From: Parageobacillus caldoxylosilyticus NBRC 107762
GTDB taxonomy: Bacteria > Bacillota > Bacilli > Bacillales > Anoxybacillaceae
Direction of reading: 5' to 3'
Length of the DNA: 64,000 nt
Assembly: GCF_000632715.1 (NCBI RefSeq)
Contig: NZ_BAWO01000002.1
Location: forward strand, 55,876 to 119,875
Below, piece after piece: positions 30,313-39,526 of the stretch. Position 1 is the stretch's first letter, and every line of letters begins with the position of its first letter. Below the pieces are notes generated by a model. It made no database searches, was not told the origin of the DNA, and saw only the letters and a list, made by a program, of their open reading frames with translations. The position numbers and the translations under genes are program-made.

Positions 30313-31158
30313 TTACATCGTTCCTTTATACGTATCCTGCCAACGAAGCAGCCGTTTCTCCAATACACGGACTAATGAATCTGTAAGTTTTCCTACCACC
30401 GCAAAAAGAATAATGCCGACAAAAACAATATCCGTATTGCTAAACTGTCTTGCATCCATCATCATATATCCAATTCCTTCTGTAGAACCCATCAACTCCG
30501 CAACAACAAGACCGAGCCAGGCCGCTCCAAGAGAAAGACGAATTCCAGATAAAATAGTAGGAAGAGCAGACGGGATGATGAGCAACGTAATTTTCTCCCA
30601 TCTACTAAAATGGAGAATACGTGCCACATCAAACAGCTTCGCATCGACTCCTCGTATGCCAAGAAATGTATTCACATACACAGGAAAGAACGCGCCTTTA
30701 GCGATCAATAAAATTTTCGATGTCTCTCCAAACCCAAACCATAAGATAAAAAGTGGCGCCACTGCCAAATGAGGAATCGTTCGCAGCATTTGTACCGTAG
30801 GGTCGATGACATCCTCCGTTTTGGTAGAAAAACCTACAGCAATGCCTGCAAGGAGCCCGATGCCGGCTCCAAGCAAAAATCCTGTCGCCGCTCGAAAAAT
30901 ACTAACTTTCAAATGGGTAAATAATTCCCCAGAAATAGTTAATTGATAAGCAGCATTCATAATATCTGCCGGCGTTGGCAAGACGGTTTTGGAAACGGTC
31001 CCTGTCATCCCAACAAGCTGCCATATGAATATAACGGATAGTGGCAATGCCGCTTGTGTCATCCACTTTTTTATTTTCTTACGGCCGAAAGCTGGAATCT
31101 TTCTTTCCCACTCTTTTCGCAGAAGCGGCTGCCTGGCAGTGATGGTTGTTTTATTCAT
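30313..31158 (-). CDS. ssuC: sulfonate ABC transporter permease
   Basis: 281 residues, six membrane helices, with the EAA-type coupling loop GVDAKLFDVARILHFSRWEK facing the ATPase. ATG 31158 overlaps the ssuA stop and has AAGGTGAG upstream; an earlier GTG at 31170 is less likely. Partner of SsuA and SsuB. Confidence 0.93.
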   Translation of the reverse strand: MNKTTITARQPLLRKEWERKIPAFGRKKIKKWMTQAALPLSVIFIWQLVGMTGTVSKTVLPTPADIMNAAYQLTISGELFTHLKVSIFRAATGFLLGAGIGLLAGIAVGFSTKTEDVIDPTVQMLRTIPHLAVAPLFILWFGFGETSKILLIAKGAFFPVYVNTFLGIRGVDAKLFDVARILHFSRWEKITLLIIPSALPTILSGIRLSLGAAWLGLVVAELMGSTEGIGYMMMDARQFSNTDIVFVGIILFAVVGKLTDSLVRVLEKRLLRWQDTYKGTM

Positions 31159-32176
31159 GTTTGTTCTCACCTTCCTTCTCTAATTCTTGAAACACCTGTT
31201 TAATATATTGGTTATCGACTACTTTGCTTGTATTAATTTTTGTTTTAATGATATGTTGGGCATATTGGAAATCAGCGGTTTTTTGCTGTGCTTGAATAAT
31301 ATCATCCGTAATTGGCTCGTTTAATGATGGGTTGTTGCGTAATGCTCGCAGTACGACATCTTTGTCTAACTTTTTCACTTTCGCATAAATCTCTGCCGCT
31401 TCGTTAAAATGATCATTTTGCCAACGCCGAGCTTTCTCATAAATTTTTAAAAATTGGACCGTTAAATCAGGATGTTCTTTGATAAACCCCGTTCGTGCCA
31501 CGATAAATGATGGTGAATATGCTTGAAGATCTTCTCCATCCGCTACGATACGTGCTTTATTTTTGATCACCTCGTAGGAAATAAACGGCTCCCAAATCGC
31601 CCAAGCATCCACTTTATGTGTATCAAACGCTGCTTGCGCTTCATCCGGTTGCAATTGAATCATTTCAACCTCTGACGCTTTCAAGCCAGCGTGCTGGAGG
31701 GCTTCATATAAGAAGTTAAATCCACTGCTTCCTTTGGCAACGGCGATTTTTTTCCCTTTTAAATCCTTCAGACTGTTAATTTTACTTCCTTGCGGTACAA
31801 TGATGGCATCTCCTTTTAATCCTTCTGCTGCTTTACTGATCTCCTTAAATTCAATGTTGGCGGCTTGGGCAGCAATTACCGGAGAGTTTCCAACGACGCC
31901 GAAATCAAGATTATTGGATGCCATCGCTTCAAAATGTGGAGGTCCGCTTTGGAACTCAATCCATTTGACGCGGACTCCTTCTTTTTCCAATTCTTTTTCA
32001 AACCATCCTTTTTCTTTTGCCAGTAAAAGCGGTCCAAGACTTTGCTGAATGCCGATGCGAATCGTTACGTTTTTTTCTTTTCCTTTCGCTGTTGTACTTG
32101 TCATTGATTCCTGTCCGCAGCCAGACATCAACACGATAAACAGGCTTATAAACAGAATGAATATATGTTTCCTCAT
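31151..32176 (-). CDS. ssuA: sulfonate-binding lipoprotein
   Basis: Solute-binding protein of 341 residues with lipobox LMSG-C (Cys20). SsuA/NMT1-like landmarks: RIGIQQSLGPLLLAKEKGWF, DFGVVGNSPVIAAQAA and DAWAIWEPFISYE. It captures alkanesulfonates outside the membrane. ATG behind GAGGAGG. Confidence 0.93.
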   Translation of the reverse strand: MRKHIFILFISLFIVLMSGCGQESMTSTTAKGKEKNVTIRIGIQQSLGPLLLAKEKGWFEKELEKEGVRVKWIEFQSGPPHFEAMASNNLDFGVVGNSPVIAAQAANIEFKEISKAAEGLKGDAIIVPQGSKINSLKDLKGKKIAVAKGSSGFNFLYEALQHAGLKASEVEMIQLQPDEAQAAFDTHKVDAWAIWEPFISYEVIKNKARIVADGEDLQAYSPSFIVARTGFIKEHPDLTVQFLKIYEKARRWQNDHFNEAAEIYAKVKKLDKDVVLRALRNNPSLNEPITDDIIQAQQKTADFQYAQHIIKTKINTSKVVDNQYIKQVFQELEKEGENKHE

Positions 32177-32193
32177 AAGAGGTTCCTCCTCTC

Positions 32194-32961
32194 TTAAATT
32201 CCTAGTCCCTCCAGTAAAGGAGAGTTTTCCGCTGTTTCAAATTCACGCAATATGCGTTGCCTCATTTCTTGGAAAGATGGATGAGCGCGCTGTCGTGGAA
32301 ATGGCAATGAAACGGAAACAATTTTACGAATTTGTCCTGGCTTTGCTTTCATCACCATTACTTTCGTTCCTAAATAAACCGCTTCATCTAAGTCATGAGT
32401 GACAAGAATCATCGTAATTTGTTTATTTTGCCATATATCCAGTAAAACATCTTGCAAATGCTTTCTTGTAAAGGCATCAAGTGCACTAAACGGTTCATCG
32501 AGCAATAATATTTTTGGTTCCCGCAGCAATGCTCTCGCAATTGCCACGCGTTGTGCCATTCCCCCTGATAATTCTTTCGGGTAGGCTTTTTCAAAGCCTT
32601 TTAGCCGGACAAGCTCTATTAACTCATCCACTTTTTTCCGGACATTTACGTCTTTCAGCGATTGATTGGCTGCAATATTTTCTTCCACGGTTAACCATGG
32701 GAATAAACGATGTTCCTGAAAAATAAAGCCTTGCTCTAACCCTGGACCATCAATTTGAACACCATCTATTTCTACCGTACCTTTATAATCGGTATCCAAC
32801 CCTGCTACAATTTTTAGCAATGTACTTTTCCCACATCCACTTGGGCCAATGATCGTAATGAATTCACCATTTTTTATTTCTAGGTGAACATCTTGAAGCA
32901 CATGAACTCCTTGTTTTCCTTGGAAAAAACTTTTACTTTTCACATCAATCTGTATACTCAC
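32194..32961 (-). CDS. ssuB: sulfonate ABC transporter ATP-binding protein
   Basis: 255 residues. Walker [16 protein letters not shown]-loop [10 protein letters not shown], signature [16 protein letters not shown], Walker [13 protein letters not shown] and H-loop VTHDLDEAV. The start is GTG with AGGAGGAGG upstream. First gene of the ssu operon. The family also includes nitrate/taurine importers, but the neighbours settle sulfonate. Confidence 0.93.
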   Translation of the reverse strand: MSIQIDVKSKSFFQGKQGVHVLQDVHLEIKNGEFITIIGPSGCGKSTLLKIVAGLDTDYKGTVEIDGVQIDGPGLEQGFIFQEHRLFPWLTVEENIAANQSLKDVNVRKKVDELIELVRLKGFEKAYPKELSGGMAQRVAIARALLREPKILLLDEPFSALDAFTRKHLQDVLLDIWQNKQITMILVTHDLDEAVYLGTKVMVMKAKPGQIRKIVSVSLPFPRQRAHPSFQEMRQRILREFETAENSPLLEGLGI

Positions 32962-33094
32962 TTCGTCCTCCTCCTTTCTGCGAATGTTAGAAGAAAAATG
33001 CTGTAATCACTATTCTCATAAAACCGCCTCCTCTTTGAATCGATCTGAATGAAGAAAAATGATCTTAGTTGTTCTTTATAAAATATATAATTCC

Positions 33095-33218
33095 TATAGG
33101 TTAACTATGTTTATGAACGCAAAAAAACAAAGCGTTGTACCAATAGCAGTTTTTAATTCATAGTTAACCTATAAGATTTATTGATTATAAATATAAACAA
33201 TTTTGTAAATTCGGTCAA
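33095..33218 (-). promoter_or_regulatory. ssu promoter with paired 15-bp operator arms
   Basis: TTGACC (33213-33218), 17-base spacer, TATATT (33190-33195). Just downstream of the -10 lies CATAGTTAACCTATA (33159-33173, plus-strand reading) and 49 bases further its exact inverse TATAGGTTAACTATG (33095-33109). The lower arm runs into TATAGGAATTAT, which resembles the ATWGGAATT half of the CymR consensus. Arrangement suggests repression or looping by a sulfur regulator; the protein is not identified. The remaining leader to ssuB (about 130 bases) shows no riboswitch I recognise. Confidence 0.6.
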
Positions 33219-33264
33219 TTGTTTTTTTACATTTTTCGTTATCATAAATAAAAAATAAAAAAGA

Positions 33265-33290
33265 GATTCAGGCAATATATCGCCTGAATC
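33265..33290 (-). terminator. terminator after trxA
   Basis: Stem GATTCAGGC/GCCTGAATC with a seven-to-eight-base loop and TTTTTTA on the minus strand. Confidence 0.9.
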
Positions 33291-33308
33291 CCCTTGAAGA
33301 AAAAGGAA

Positions 33309-33623
33309 TTATACGTGTTTTTCCAGCAGTTGAACAAGCGCTTCTTTCGGTTGATAGCCTACCGTTTTGTCAACAAGCTCTCCATTTTTGAAAACGAGCA
33401 ATGTTGGAATGCTCATTACCCCGAATTTCGAAGCCGTTTCTTGGTTTTCGTCGACATTCACTTTAACGATTTTTACTTTATCGCCCATTTCTTGATCCAA
33501 TTCTTCAAGAACCGGTGCGATCATGCGGCAAGGTCCGCACCAAGGCGCCCAGAAATCGACTAAAGTTACGCCGTCTTTCGTTTCTGCCGCAAACGTTTGA
33601 TCTGTCGCATTCACAATTGCCAT
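33309..33623 (-). CDS. trxA: thioredoxin
   Basis: Redox protein of 104 residues with [13 protein letters not shown] (active-site CGPC about residues 29-32) and the cis-Pro in [14 protein letters not shown] behind AGGAGG. In B. subtilis trxA is next to uvrC; here 13.6 kb separates them. Confidence 0.98.
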   Translation of the reverse strand: MAIVNATDQTFAAETKDGVTLVDFWAPWCGPCRMIAPVLEELDQEMGDKVKIVKVNVDENQETASKFGVMSIPTLLVFKNGELVDKTVGYQPKEALVQLLEKHV

Positions 33624-33758
33624 TTTGCATTCCTCCTATTTCGCTAGTAATGCTGTAAGCAAAGTATACCATGTAATGAAGTTTGGCGCGAATGTTTTGC
33701 TTCGTTTCTAATATTCGCTTTCTGGCAGGAATTATGCCGTCTGGCAGACAGCAGAAAA

Positions 33759-33784
33759 CGAGCAAAGCCGGCTTGCCTTGCCCG
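33759..33784 (-). terminator. terminator after etfA
   Basis: CGGGCAAGGC/GCTTTGCTCG hairpin with one mismatch and TTTTC following on the minus strand; end of the fadR-etfA unit. Confidence 0.7.
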
Positions 33785-33796
33785 TTTCTGTCATAA

Positions 33797-34774
33797 TTAT
33801 GAATGCACTTTTAATTTTTTAAATTCCTCTGTCAGCAACGGAACGACTTCGAACAAGTCTCCGACAATGCCGTAGTCAGCTACTTTGAAAATGTTTGCTT
33901 CCGGATCTTTGTTAATCGCTACGATGACTTTTGAGTTGGACATCCCTGCTAAATGCTGGATGGCGCCCGAAATACCGCAGGCGATATAAAGATCTGGCGT
34001 GACGACTTTTCCTGTTTGCCCGATTTGCAACGAATAATCGCAATACCCGGCATCGCACGCGCCGCGGGACGCACCGACGGCGCCGCCTAGCACTTCAGCA
34101 AGCTCTTGCAGCGGTTTAAATCCTTCCGCGCTTTTCACGCCGCGGCCGCCGGCAACGATAACTTTTGCTTCGGTTAAATCGACGCCTTCGGCTGTTTTAC
34201 GGACGATTTCTTTCACGATTGCACGCAAATCCTTAATGTCAACGGAAACCGCTTTTACTTCTCCAGAACGGGATTCATCGCGCTCTAGCGGCTGAATGTT
34301 ATTTGGACGTACCGTCACAAAAATAATGCCGTCTGTAACGATTTTCTTTTCAAACGCCTTTCCGGAATAAATCGGACGCGTAAAGATAAGGTTTCCGCCT
34401 GCTTCTTCAACCGCAACCACATCGGAAACAAGTCCGGAGTTAAGTTTAATCGCCAATTTCGGCGACAAATCTTTTCCTAAAGCGGTGTGGCCGAATACGA
34501 TTCCTTCTGGTTTTTCTTCGTCAATCACTGCTTTCAGCGCTTGAGAATAGCCGTCAGATGTATAATTTTTTAAGTTCGGATGCTCTACAACAACCACACG
34601 GTCGGCGCCGTAGAAGAATAACTCATTGGCATACGATTGGACGCTTTCACCAACAAGGACGGAAACGACCTCCCCGCCCTGGGCGATCGTTTTTGCCGCC
34701 GCAATTGCCTCAAACGATACGTTTCTTAATGATCCGTCACGAACTTCTGCTAATGTAAGTACTTTGCGTGCCAT
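33797..34774 (-). CDS. etfA: electron transfer flavoprotein alpha subunit
   Basis: 325 residues; passes electrons from acyl-CoA dehydrogenases to the membrane. C-terminal FAD domain shows [38 protein letters not shown] split over residues ~250-275, and [13 protein letters not shown] behind AGGGGGACTG. Follows etfB in the fatty-acid degradation operon. Confidence 0.96.
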   Translation of the reverse strand: MARKVLTLAEVRDGSLRNVSFEAIAAAKTIAQGGEVVSVLVGESVQSYANELFFYGADRVVVVEHPNLKNYTSDGYSQALKAVIDEEKPEGIVFGHTALGKDLSPKLAIKLNSGLVSDVVAVEEAGGNLIFTRPIYSGKAFEKKIVTDGIIFVTVRPNNIQPLERDESRSGEVKAVSVDIKDLRAIVKEIVRKTAEGVDLTEAKVIVAGGRGVKSAEGFKPLQELAEVLGGAVGASRGACDAGYCDYSLQIGQTGKVVTPDLYIACGISGAIQHLAGMSNSKVIVAINKDPEANIFKVADYGIVGDLFEVVPLLTEEFKKLKVHS

Positions 34775-34803
34775 TTTTCAGTCCCCCTACTTTATTGATA
34801 AAA

Positions 34804-35577
34804 TCAAACTACTTTTGCTTCAGAACGTAACAGCCGGACAAGTTCTTTCACTTGATCTGCAATTTCGCCTTCGAGAATTTTTCCAGCTTCCCGTTTCGGC
34901 GGCAAGAATACTTCGATCGTTTTTGTTTTTGCTTCGACATCTTCTTCCTCCAGATCTAAGTCATCCAATTCCAATTCTTCAAGCGGTTTCTTTTTCGCTT
35001 TCATAATGCCTGGAAGCGACGGATAGCGTGGCTCGTTTAATCCTTGCTGTGCAGTAACCAGCAATGGCAGCGACGTTTCGATAATTTCTTCGTCGCCTTC
35101 CACATCGCGAATGACGGTTACTTTATTGCCGTCAATATCTAATTTCGTAATCGTTGTGACATACGGAATGCCAAGCAACTCGGCAACACGCGGACCAACT
35201 TGCCCCGAACCGCCGTCAATGGCCACATTTCCAGCCAAGATCAAATCCGGGTTTTTATCTTTTAAATATTCGGCAAGCACTTTCGCCGTCGTGTATTGGT
35301 CTTGCTCTTCAACATCGTCTTCAATATTAATGAGCACCGCCTTATCGCAGCCCATCGCTAACGCCGTGCGCAATTCTTTTTCCGCATCCTCATTACCTAC
35401 CGTCACAACCGTTACTTCGCCGCCATGTTTGTCGCGTACTTGGATCGCTTCTTCGATAGCATATTCATCGTACGGGTTAATAATAAATTCTGCTCCTTCT
35501 TCGCTTACTTTGCCATCCACAATCGTAATTTTCTCTTCTGTGTCAAATGTGCGTTTCATTAAGACGAAAATATTCAT
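34804..35577 (-). CDS. etfB: electron transfer flavoprotein beta subunit
   Basis: 257 residues, AMP-binding beta subunit: NPYDEYAIEEAIQ, GNVAIDGGSGQVGPRVAELLG and the docking-loop region LPSLPGIMKAKKKPLEE. ATG behind GAGGAGGGG. Located 65 bases after the enoyl-CoA hydratase gene. Confidence 0.96.
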   Translation of the reverse strand: MNIFVLMKRTFDTEEKITIVDGKVSEEGAEFIINPYDEYAIEEAIQVRDKHGGEVTVVTVGNEDAEKELRTALAMGCDKAVLINIEDDVEEQDQYTTAKVLAEYLKDKNPDLILAGNVAIDGGSGQVGPRVAELLGIPYVTTITKLDIDGNKVTVIRDVEGDEEIIETSLPLLVTAQQGLNEPRYPSLPGIMKAKKKPLEELELDDLDLEEEDVEAKTKTIEVFLPPKREAGKILEGEIADQVKELVRLLRSEAKVV

Positions 35578-35641
35578 GTGAGCCCCTCCTCATTTTGATC
35601 AAACATTACTTCAGTTTCAAAGATTCTGTCAATTAGAAACA

Positions 35642-36415
35642 TTATTTGCCACGAAAGACTGGCGGGCGCTTTTCAATGAACGCTTGCACGCCTTCTTTCG
35701 CATCTTCTGTTGTAAACACGCTTCCAAACAGCATTGCTTCCTCATGCACCGCTTCCCGGAACGGTTTTTCTTTAAAAGAATTTAAAAGCTGCAAGGTAGC
35801 GCGAATCGAAATTGGGCTTTTTTGCGCAATTTTTTGCGCCAGTTTCTTTGCTTCCTCCAGCAATTGCTCTTCCGGAACCGCCTTGTTTGCCAAGCCCCAC
35901 TGCACCGCTTCTGTTCCGGTAATCGGCTCGCTCGTCCACATCATCTCGGCCGCTTTGCCAAAGCCGACGTAGCGAGGAAGCCGCTGCGTTCCGGCAAAGC
36001 CAGGTATAATGCCAAGCTGCAGCTCTGGCAGGCCGAGTTTGGCGTTTTCAGAAACAATGCGGATATGGCAGCTCATCGCCAGCTCCAATCCGCCGCCTAG
36101 CGCTGCGCCATGGATGGCAGCAATCACTGGTTTTGGAAAACGTTCGATACGTTCCAGCACTTGCTGGCCATTTTGCGACAGCGCTGTCGCTTCATCGCTG
36201 GATTTTACAGAAGTAAACTCTTTAATATCGGCACCTGCCGAGAAAAATCTTCCCTCGCCGTGAAGAAGCACAACACGGACTTGATCATCCGCTTCCAGCT
36301 CATCAAGCACGGATGAAAGCTCTTTCAATACAGCGGATGAAAGAGCGTTTGCCGGAGGACGAGAAAAGGTGACGTCCGCGACAAACTCCTCTTTATGGAT
36401 GTGAAAATATTCCAT
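35642..36415 (-). CDS. fadB: enoyl-CoA hydratase
   Basis: Crotonase-fold enzyme of 257 residues for beta-oxidation. Oxyanion-hole segment FFSAGADIKEF and AIHGAALGGGLELAMSC; the catalytic Glu lies in LPELQLGIIPGFAGTQRLPR. Orthologue of B. subtilis ysiB/fadB by position between fadR and etfB. Substrate chain length is unknown. Confidence 0.9.
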   Translation of the reverse strand: MEYFHIHKEEFVADVTFSRPPANALSSAVLKELSSVLDELEADDQVRVVLLHGEGRFFSAGADIKEFTSVKSSDEATALSQNGQQVLERIERFPKPVIAAIHGAALGGGLELAMSCHIRIVSENAKLGLPELQLGIIPGFAGTQRLPRYVGFGKAAEMMWTSEPITGTEAVQWGLANKAVPEEQLLEEAKKLAQKIAQKSPISIRATLQLLNSFKEKPFREAVHEEAMLFGSVFTTEDAKEGVQAFIEKRPPVFRGK

Positions 36416-36446
36416 CTATCCTCTCCCCCTTCCAACAGATTGCGTT

Positions 36447-37034
36447 TTAGCGAGAAACTGCGCATCCTTTCGTTAACAATTCATAGACAGGTTTGGCCAA
36501 AGCGACGAGATCATATTTTTGCTCGTTCATTACCCATGTCGTTATCGTCTCGTCAATCGTTCCAAAAATCATTTGTCTCGTTAGTCGGATATCTAAATCG
36601 GGACGAAATTCTCCCTTTTCAATCCCTTCTTTTACAATCCCATCAATAATTCGTAAATATCCTTTCAACACCTCATTAATTCGGTGCCGCAGTTCTTTAT
36701 TCGATTGACGCAATTCTAATTGAGTAACGACGGCTAAATGATGATCCGCGGCCAGTGATTCAAAATGTTTTTCCACTAATACGTATAATTTCTCTAAAGG
36801 GCTCGAAATTCCTGCTATTTCTTGTTCGATTTTCTCAATAAAAGAGCCCATCTTTTCTTGAAACAGCGATATGAGAATATCTTCTTTATTTTTAAAATAG
36901 AGATAGATCGTGCCGTCCGCGACCCCTGCTTGTTTCGCGATTTTTGATACTTGCGCCTGATGGTAGCCATGTTCGGCAATGACGACTACCGCAGCATCGA
37001 TAATTTGTTTAAATTTCGGTTTATCCCTCCGCAA
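36447..37034 (-). CDS. fadR: FadR (YsiA), TetR-type repressor of fatty acid degradation
   Basis: 195 residues; N-terminal HTH QVSKIAKQAGVADGTIYLYFKNKEDIL is a near copy of the B. subtilis regulator, which releases DNA when it binds long-chain acyl-CoA. Start is a TTG at 37034 with AAAGGAG 8 bases upstream; the nearby ATG is out of frame. Its own operator lies immediately upstream. Confidence 0.93.
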   Translation of the reverse strand: MRRDKPKFKQIIDAAVVVIAEHGYHQAQVSKIAKQAGVADGTIYLYFKNKEDILISLFQEKMGSFIEKIEQEIAGISSPLEKLYVLVEKHFESLAADHHLAVVTQLELRQSNKELRHRINEVLKGYLRIIDGIVKEGIEKGEFRPDLDIRLTRQMIFGTIDETITTWVMNEQKYDLVALAKPVYELLTKGCAVSR

Positions 37035-37058
37035 TACTCATTCTCCTTTACGAAAATA

Positions 37059-37113
37059 TGAATGATTATTCATTCATGTTTTCATTTTACGAACTGTTTA
37101 TTTATTTTGTCAA
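37059..37113 (-). promoter_or_regulatory. internal promoter with FadR operator
   Basis: TTGACA (37108-37113), 18-base spacer and TAAAAT (37084-37089) on the minus strand, followed 7 bases downstream by a perfect palindrome TGAATGATTATTCATTCA (37059-37076) that matches the known FadR site TGAATGANTANTCATTCA. It lies between lcfA and fadR, so fadR-fadB-etfB-etfA has its own autoregulated promoter. Confidence 0.9.
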
Positions 37114-37135
37114 GCCTAAGTTGGACAAAAAGAAG

Positions 37136-38809
37136 TCATTCTTTTTTTCTTTCTTCTCCGAGCAAGGCGCGGCGCAAAATTTTCCCTACCGCTGTTTTGG
37201 GAATCTCTGTGCGGAATTCGTAAATTCTCGGTACTTTGTATGCCGCCAAACGGCTTCGCATAAATTGATCCAATTCTTCTGCCGTACACTGCTGCCCTTG
37301 TTTTAAAACAACGAATGCTTTTACCGTTTCCCCCCGGTATTCATCTGGAACGCCAACGACTACCACTTCCTGCACTTTCGGGTGCTGATATAATACCTCT
37401 TCTACCTCCCGCGGATAAATATTGTATCCGCTCGCAATAATCATATCTTTTTTCCGATCAACGATGTAAAAATAGCCGCGTTCGTCCATATAACCGACAT
37501 CGCCCGTATACAGCCAGCCATCGCGCAACACGTTTTCCGTTTCATGCGGCTGATTCCAGTAGCCTTTCATCACTTGCGGACCGCGGACAACAAGCTCGCC
37601 AATTTCATTGGCTTTCGCTTCTTCCCCTGTTTCTAAAGAAATAATTTTTGCTTCCGTATCCGGCCATGGCACGCCGATGCTTCCTTTTACCCGCTCTCCG
37701 TCCCAGACGAAATTGCTGTGAGTGACAGGGGAAGCTTCCGTCAATCCGTATCCTTCAATCAGTTTGCCGCTCGTCACTTTTTCGAACTTCTCTTGCACTT
37801 CGACTGGCAGCGGCGCTGATCCACTAATACATACTTTAATGGACGACAAGTCATAACGCGCCAAATCCGGATGATTGAGCAGCGCAATATACATGGTCGG
37901 CGCTCCCGGAAACATTGTCGGCCTTAATTTCTCAATCGTTTTTAATGTCGCTTCCACGTCAAACTTGGGCAAAAGAATCATTTTATACGCTTGCACAATC
38001 GCCAAATTCATCACGGTTGTCATGCCGTATACATGGAAAAACGGCAAAATGCCTAAAATCGATTCTGTTCCTTTATCACAGCGGTACATCCAATGGGCGC
38101 ACATTAACGTATTAGCGATTAAATTTCGGTGCGTCAGCATCGCCGCTTTCGGCACGCCTGTCGTTCCGCCGGTATATTGCAGCAGGGCGATATCTTCCGC
38201 TGAGTTTATTTCCACGCTGGGCTCTGTTGCGTTCGGTTGGGCCATAATTTTCGAAAACAAATGCTGGTCGCTCCGCTCTTCCACTTTGACCATCACAGGT
38301 TGCTGCTTCCGCTGCATGAGAGGATACAGCCATTTTTTCACTGTTGGCAAATAATCTTTCATACTTGTAATAATGAGATGTTTCACGTTTGTCTTCGCTT
38401 TCGCTTTGGCCGCTTTCGGATAAAGCATGTCAAGCGTAATCAGCATCGTCGCGCCGCTGTCGTTCAGCTGATATTCCAATTCATGCTCCGTATAAAGCGG
38501 ATTTGTCTGCACTACAATGCCGCCTGCGAACAGCACACCATAATAGCTGATGACCGCCTGTGGACAATTTGGCAGCATGATCGATACCCGGTCACCTTTT
38601 TGCAGGCCGATTTGTTGTAAATAATTGGCTAATATGAGCGCCTGTTCATATACTTCACGGAACGTAAGCGTTTTCCCGAGAAAATAAATCGCTTCATGGC
38701 CGCCAAAATGTGCCGCCGTTTCCCGTAAGTAATCGGGCAACGTTTTATCAGGATAGTTAAGGTGATGCGGAATTTCCCGTGGATAATGAGTAAGCCATGG
38801 CTTTTCCAT
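37136..38809 (-). CDS. lcfA: long-chain fatty-acid-CoA ligase
   Basis: Adenylate-forming enzyme of 557 residues that activates fatty acids for beta-oxidation. P-loop YTGGTTGVPKAAMLTH, EGYGLTEASPV, and DGWLYTGDVGYMDERGYFYIVDR with the catalytic Lys in PKTAVGKILRR. ATG with GGGGGG close upstream. Heads the lcfA-fadR-fadB-etfBA order of B. subtilis. I see no FadR palindrome in the 80 bases upstream of this gene. Confidence 0.94.
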   Translation of the reverse strand: MEKPWLTHYPREIPHHLNYPDKTLPDYLRETAAHFGGHEAIYFLGKTLTFREVYEQALILANYLQQIGLQKGDRVSIMLPNCPQAVISYYGVLFAGGIVVQTNPLYTEHELEYQLNDSGATMLITLDMLYPKAAKAKAKTNVKHLIITSMKDYLPTVKKWLYPLMQRKQQPVMVKVEERSDQHLFSKIMAQPNATEPSVEINSAEDIALLQYTGGTTGVPKAAMLTHRNLIANTLMCAHWMYRCDKGTESILGILPFFHVYGMTTVMNLAIVQAYKMILLPKFDVEATLKTIEKLRPTMFPGAPTMYIALLNHPDLARYDLSSIKVCISGSAPLPVEVQEKFEKVTSGKLIEGYGLTEASPVTHSNFVWDGERVKGSIGVPWPDTEAKIISLETGEEAKANEIGELVVRGPQVMKGYWNQPHETENVLRDGWLYTGDVGYMDERGYFYIVDRKKDMIIASGYNIYPREVEEVLYQHPKVQEVVVVGVPDEYRGETVKAFVVLKQGQQCTAEELDQFMRSRLAAYKVPRIYEFRTEIPKTAVGKILRRALLGEERKKE

Positions 38810-38888
38810 CGTACCCCCCCATATTCAAAAATTTCAGATGGTTTATTTTTATTTTATTATACTTTTTTGAATTTTACATCCAAAAAAA

Positions 38889-38918
38889 GGAATCCCAAAA
38901 GTTACCTTTTGGGACCCC
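38889..38918 (-). terminator. terminator after the 54-residue membrane protein gene
   Basis: Stem GGGTCCCAAAAGG / CTTTTGGGATTCC with T7 on the minus strand; closes the mutS2-yshE transcription unit and insulates lcfA. Confidence 0.85.
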
Positions 38919-38922
38919 TTTT

Positions 38923-39087
38923 CTATAAAAATAAATAAAGAAGACCGATAAATACAAAAAAGGCGCATAAAATAAACAATATTTTAGACAATGTTTCCAT
39001 CGTTTTATTTTTCCACGCTAAATATACGATGCCGCCAATGAGGAAAATTCCGGCAAAAATAAGCAATGTTCTCGCCAATGTCTCCAT
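38923..39087 (-). CDS. small two-helix membrane protein (54 residues)
   Basis: An ATG at 39087 opens a 54-codon frame ending TAG at 38923. It encodes two hydrophobic helices: TLLIFAGIFLIGGIVYLAW, a KNKTMETL turn, and ILFILCAFFVFIGLLYLFL. GGGAG lies 10 bases upstream. It follows yshE by 16 bases on the same strand and precedes a good terminator, which supports it as a real gene. I do not recognise a named family. Confidence 0.7.
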   Translation of the reverse strand: METLARTLLIFAGIFLIGGIVYLAWKNKTMETLSKILFILCAFFVFIGLLYLFL

Positions 39088-39103
39088 GCTTCTTTATCTC
39101 CCT

Positions 39104-39511
39104 TTAGTGAATTCCTTCGCCAATGACAAAAGACAAACCAACGGAAATAACCATGGAAATCAAGCCGACAGCCCGATTGTCTTTGGCAATTTCTTCGTCG
39201 ATGTTAAACTTCGGGGTAAGAAATTCGTAAATGAAATACGCGATCAGCAGCAACAAAAAGCCATATACGCCCCAGCCGATCATCGCCAGCAATGAATCAT
39301 GATGGCGAAGGGCATAACGGAAAATATTGGTAATACCCAAAATTTTCCCGCCGGTCGCCATCGCTACTGCAACATTTCCTTTTCGAATCTCTTCCCAATT
39401 TTTATATTTCGTCACTAATTCAAACACCGCCAAAAAGATGACCATGCATAAAACGGCTACGCTGAAATTGGCGGCAATTTTTACAATTTCATTTTCCCAA
39501 AACGTCTTCAT
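39104..39511 (-). CDS. yshE: DUF350 family membrane protein
   Basis: 135 residues with four membrane helices (AVLCMVIFLAVFELV; GVYGFLLLLIAYFIY; GLISMVISVGLSFVIG). DUF350-type domain; same neighbour of mutS2 as B. subtilis yshE. Function unknown. ATG behind GGGGAGAG. Confidence 0.85.
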   Translation of the reverse strand: MKTFWENEIVKIAANFSVAVLCMVIFLAVFELVTKYKNWEEIRKGNVAVAMATGGKILGITNIFRYALRHHDSLLAMIGWGVYGFLLLLIAYFIYEFLTPKFNIDEEIAKDNRAVGLISMVISVGLSFVIGEGIH

Positions 39512-39526
39512 CCCGCTCTCTCCCCG

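Noticed and set aside
38810..38890. FadR operator upstream of lcfA
   Set aside because: Only short AT-rich TTGAAT/ATTCAA pieces are present, not the full TGAATGA palindrome.
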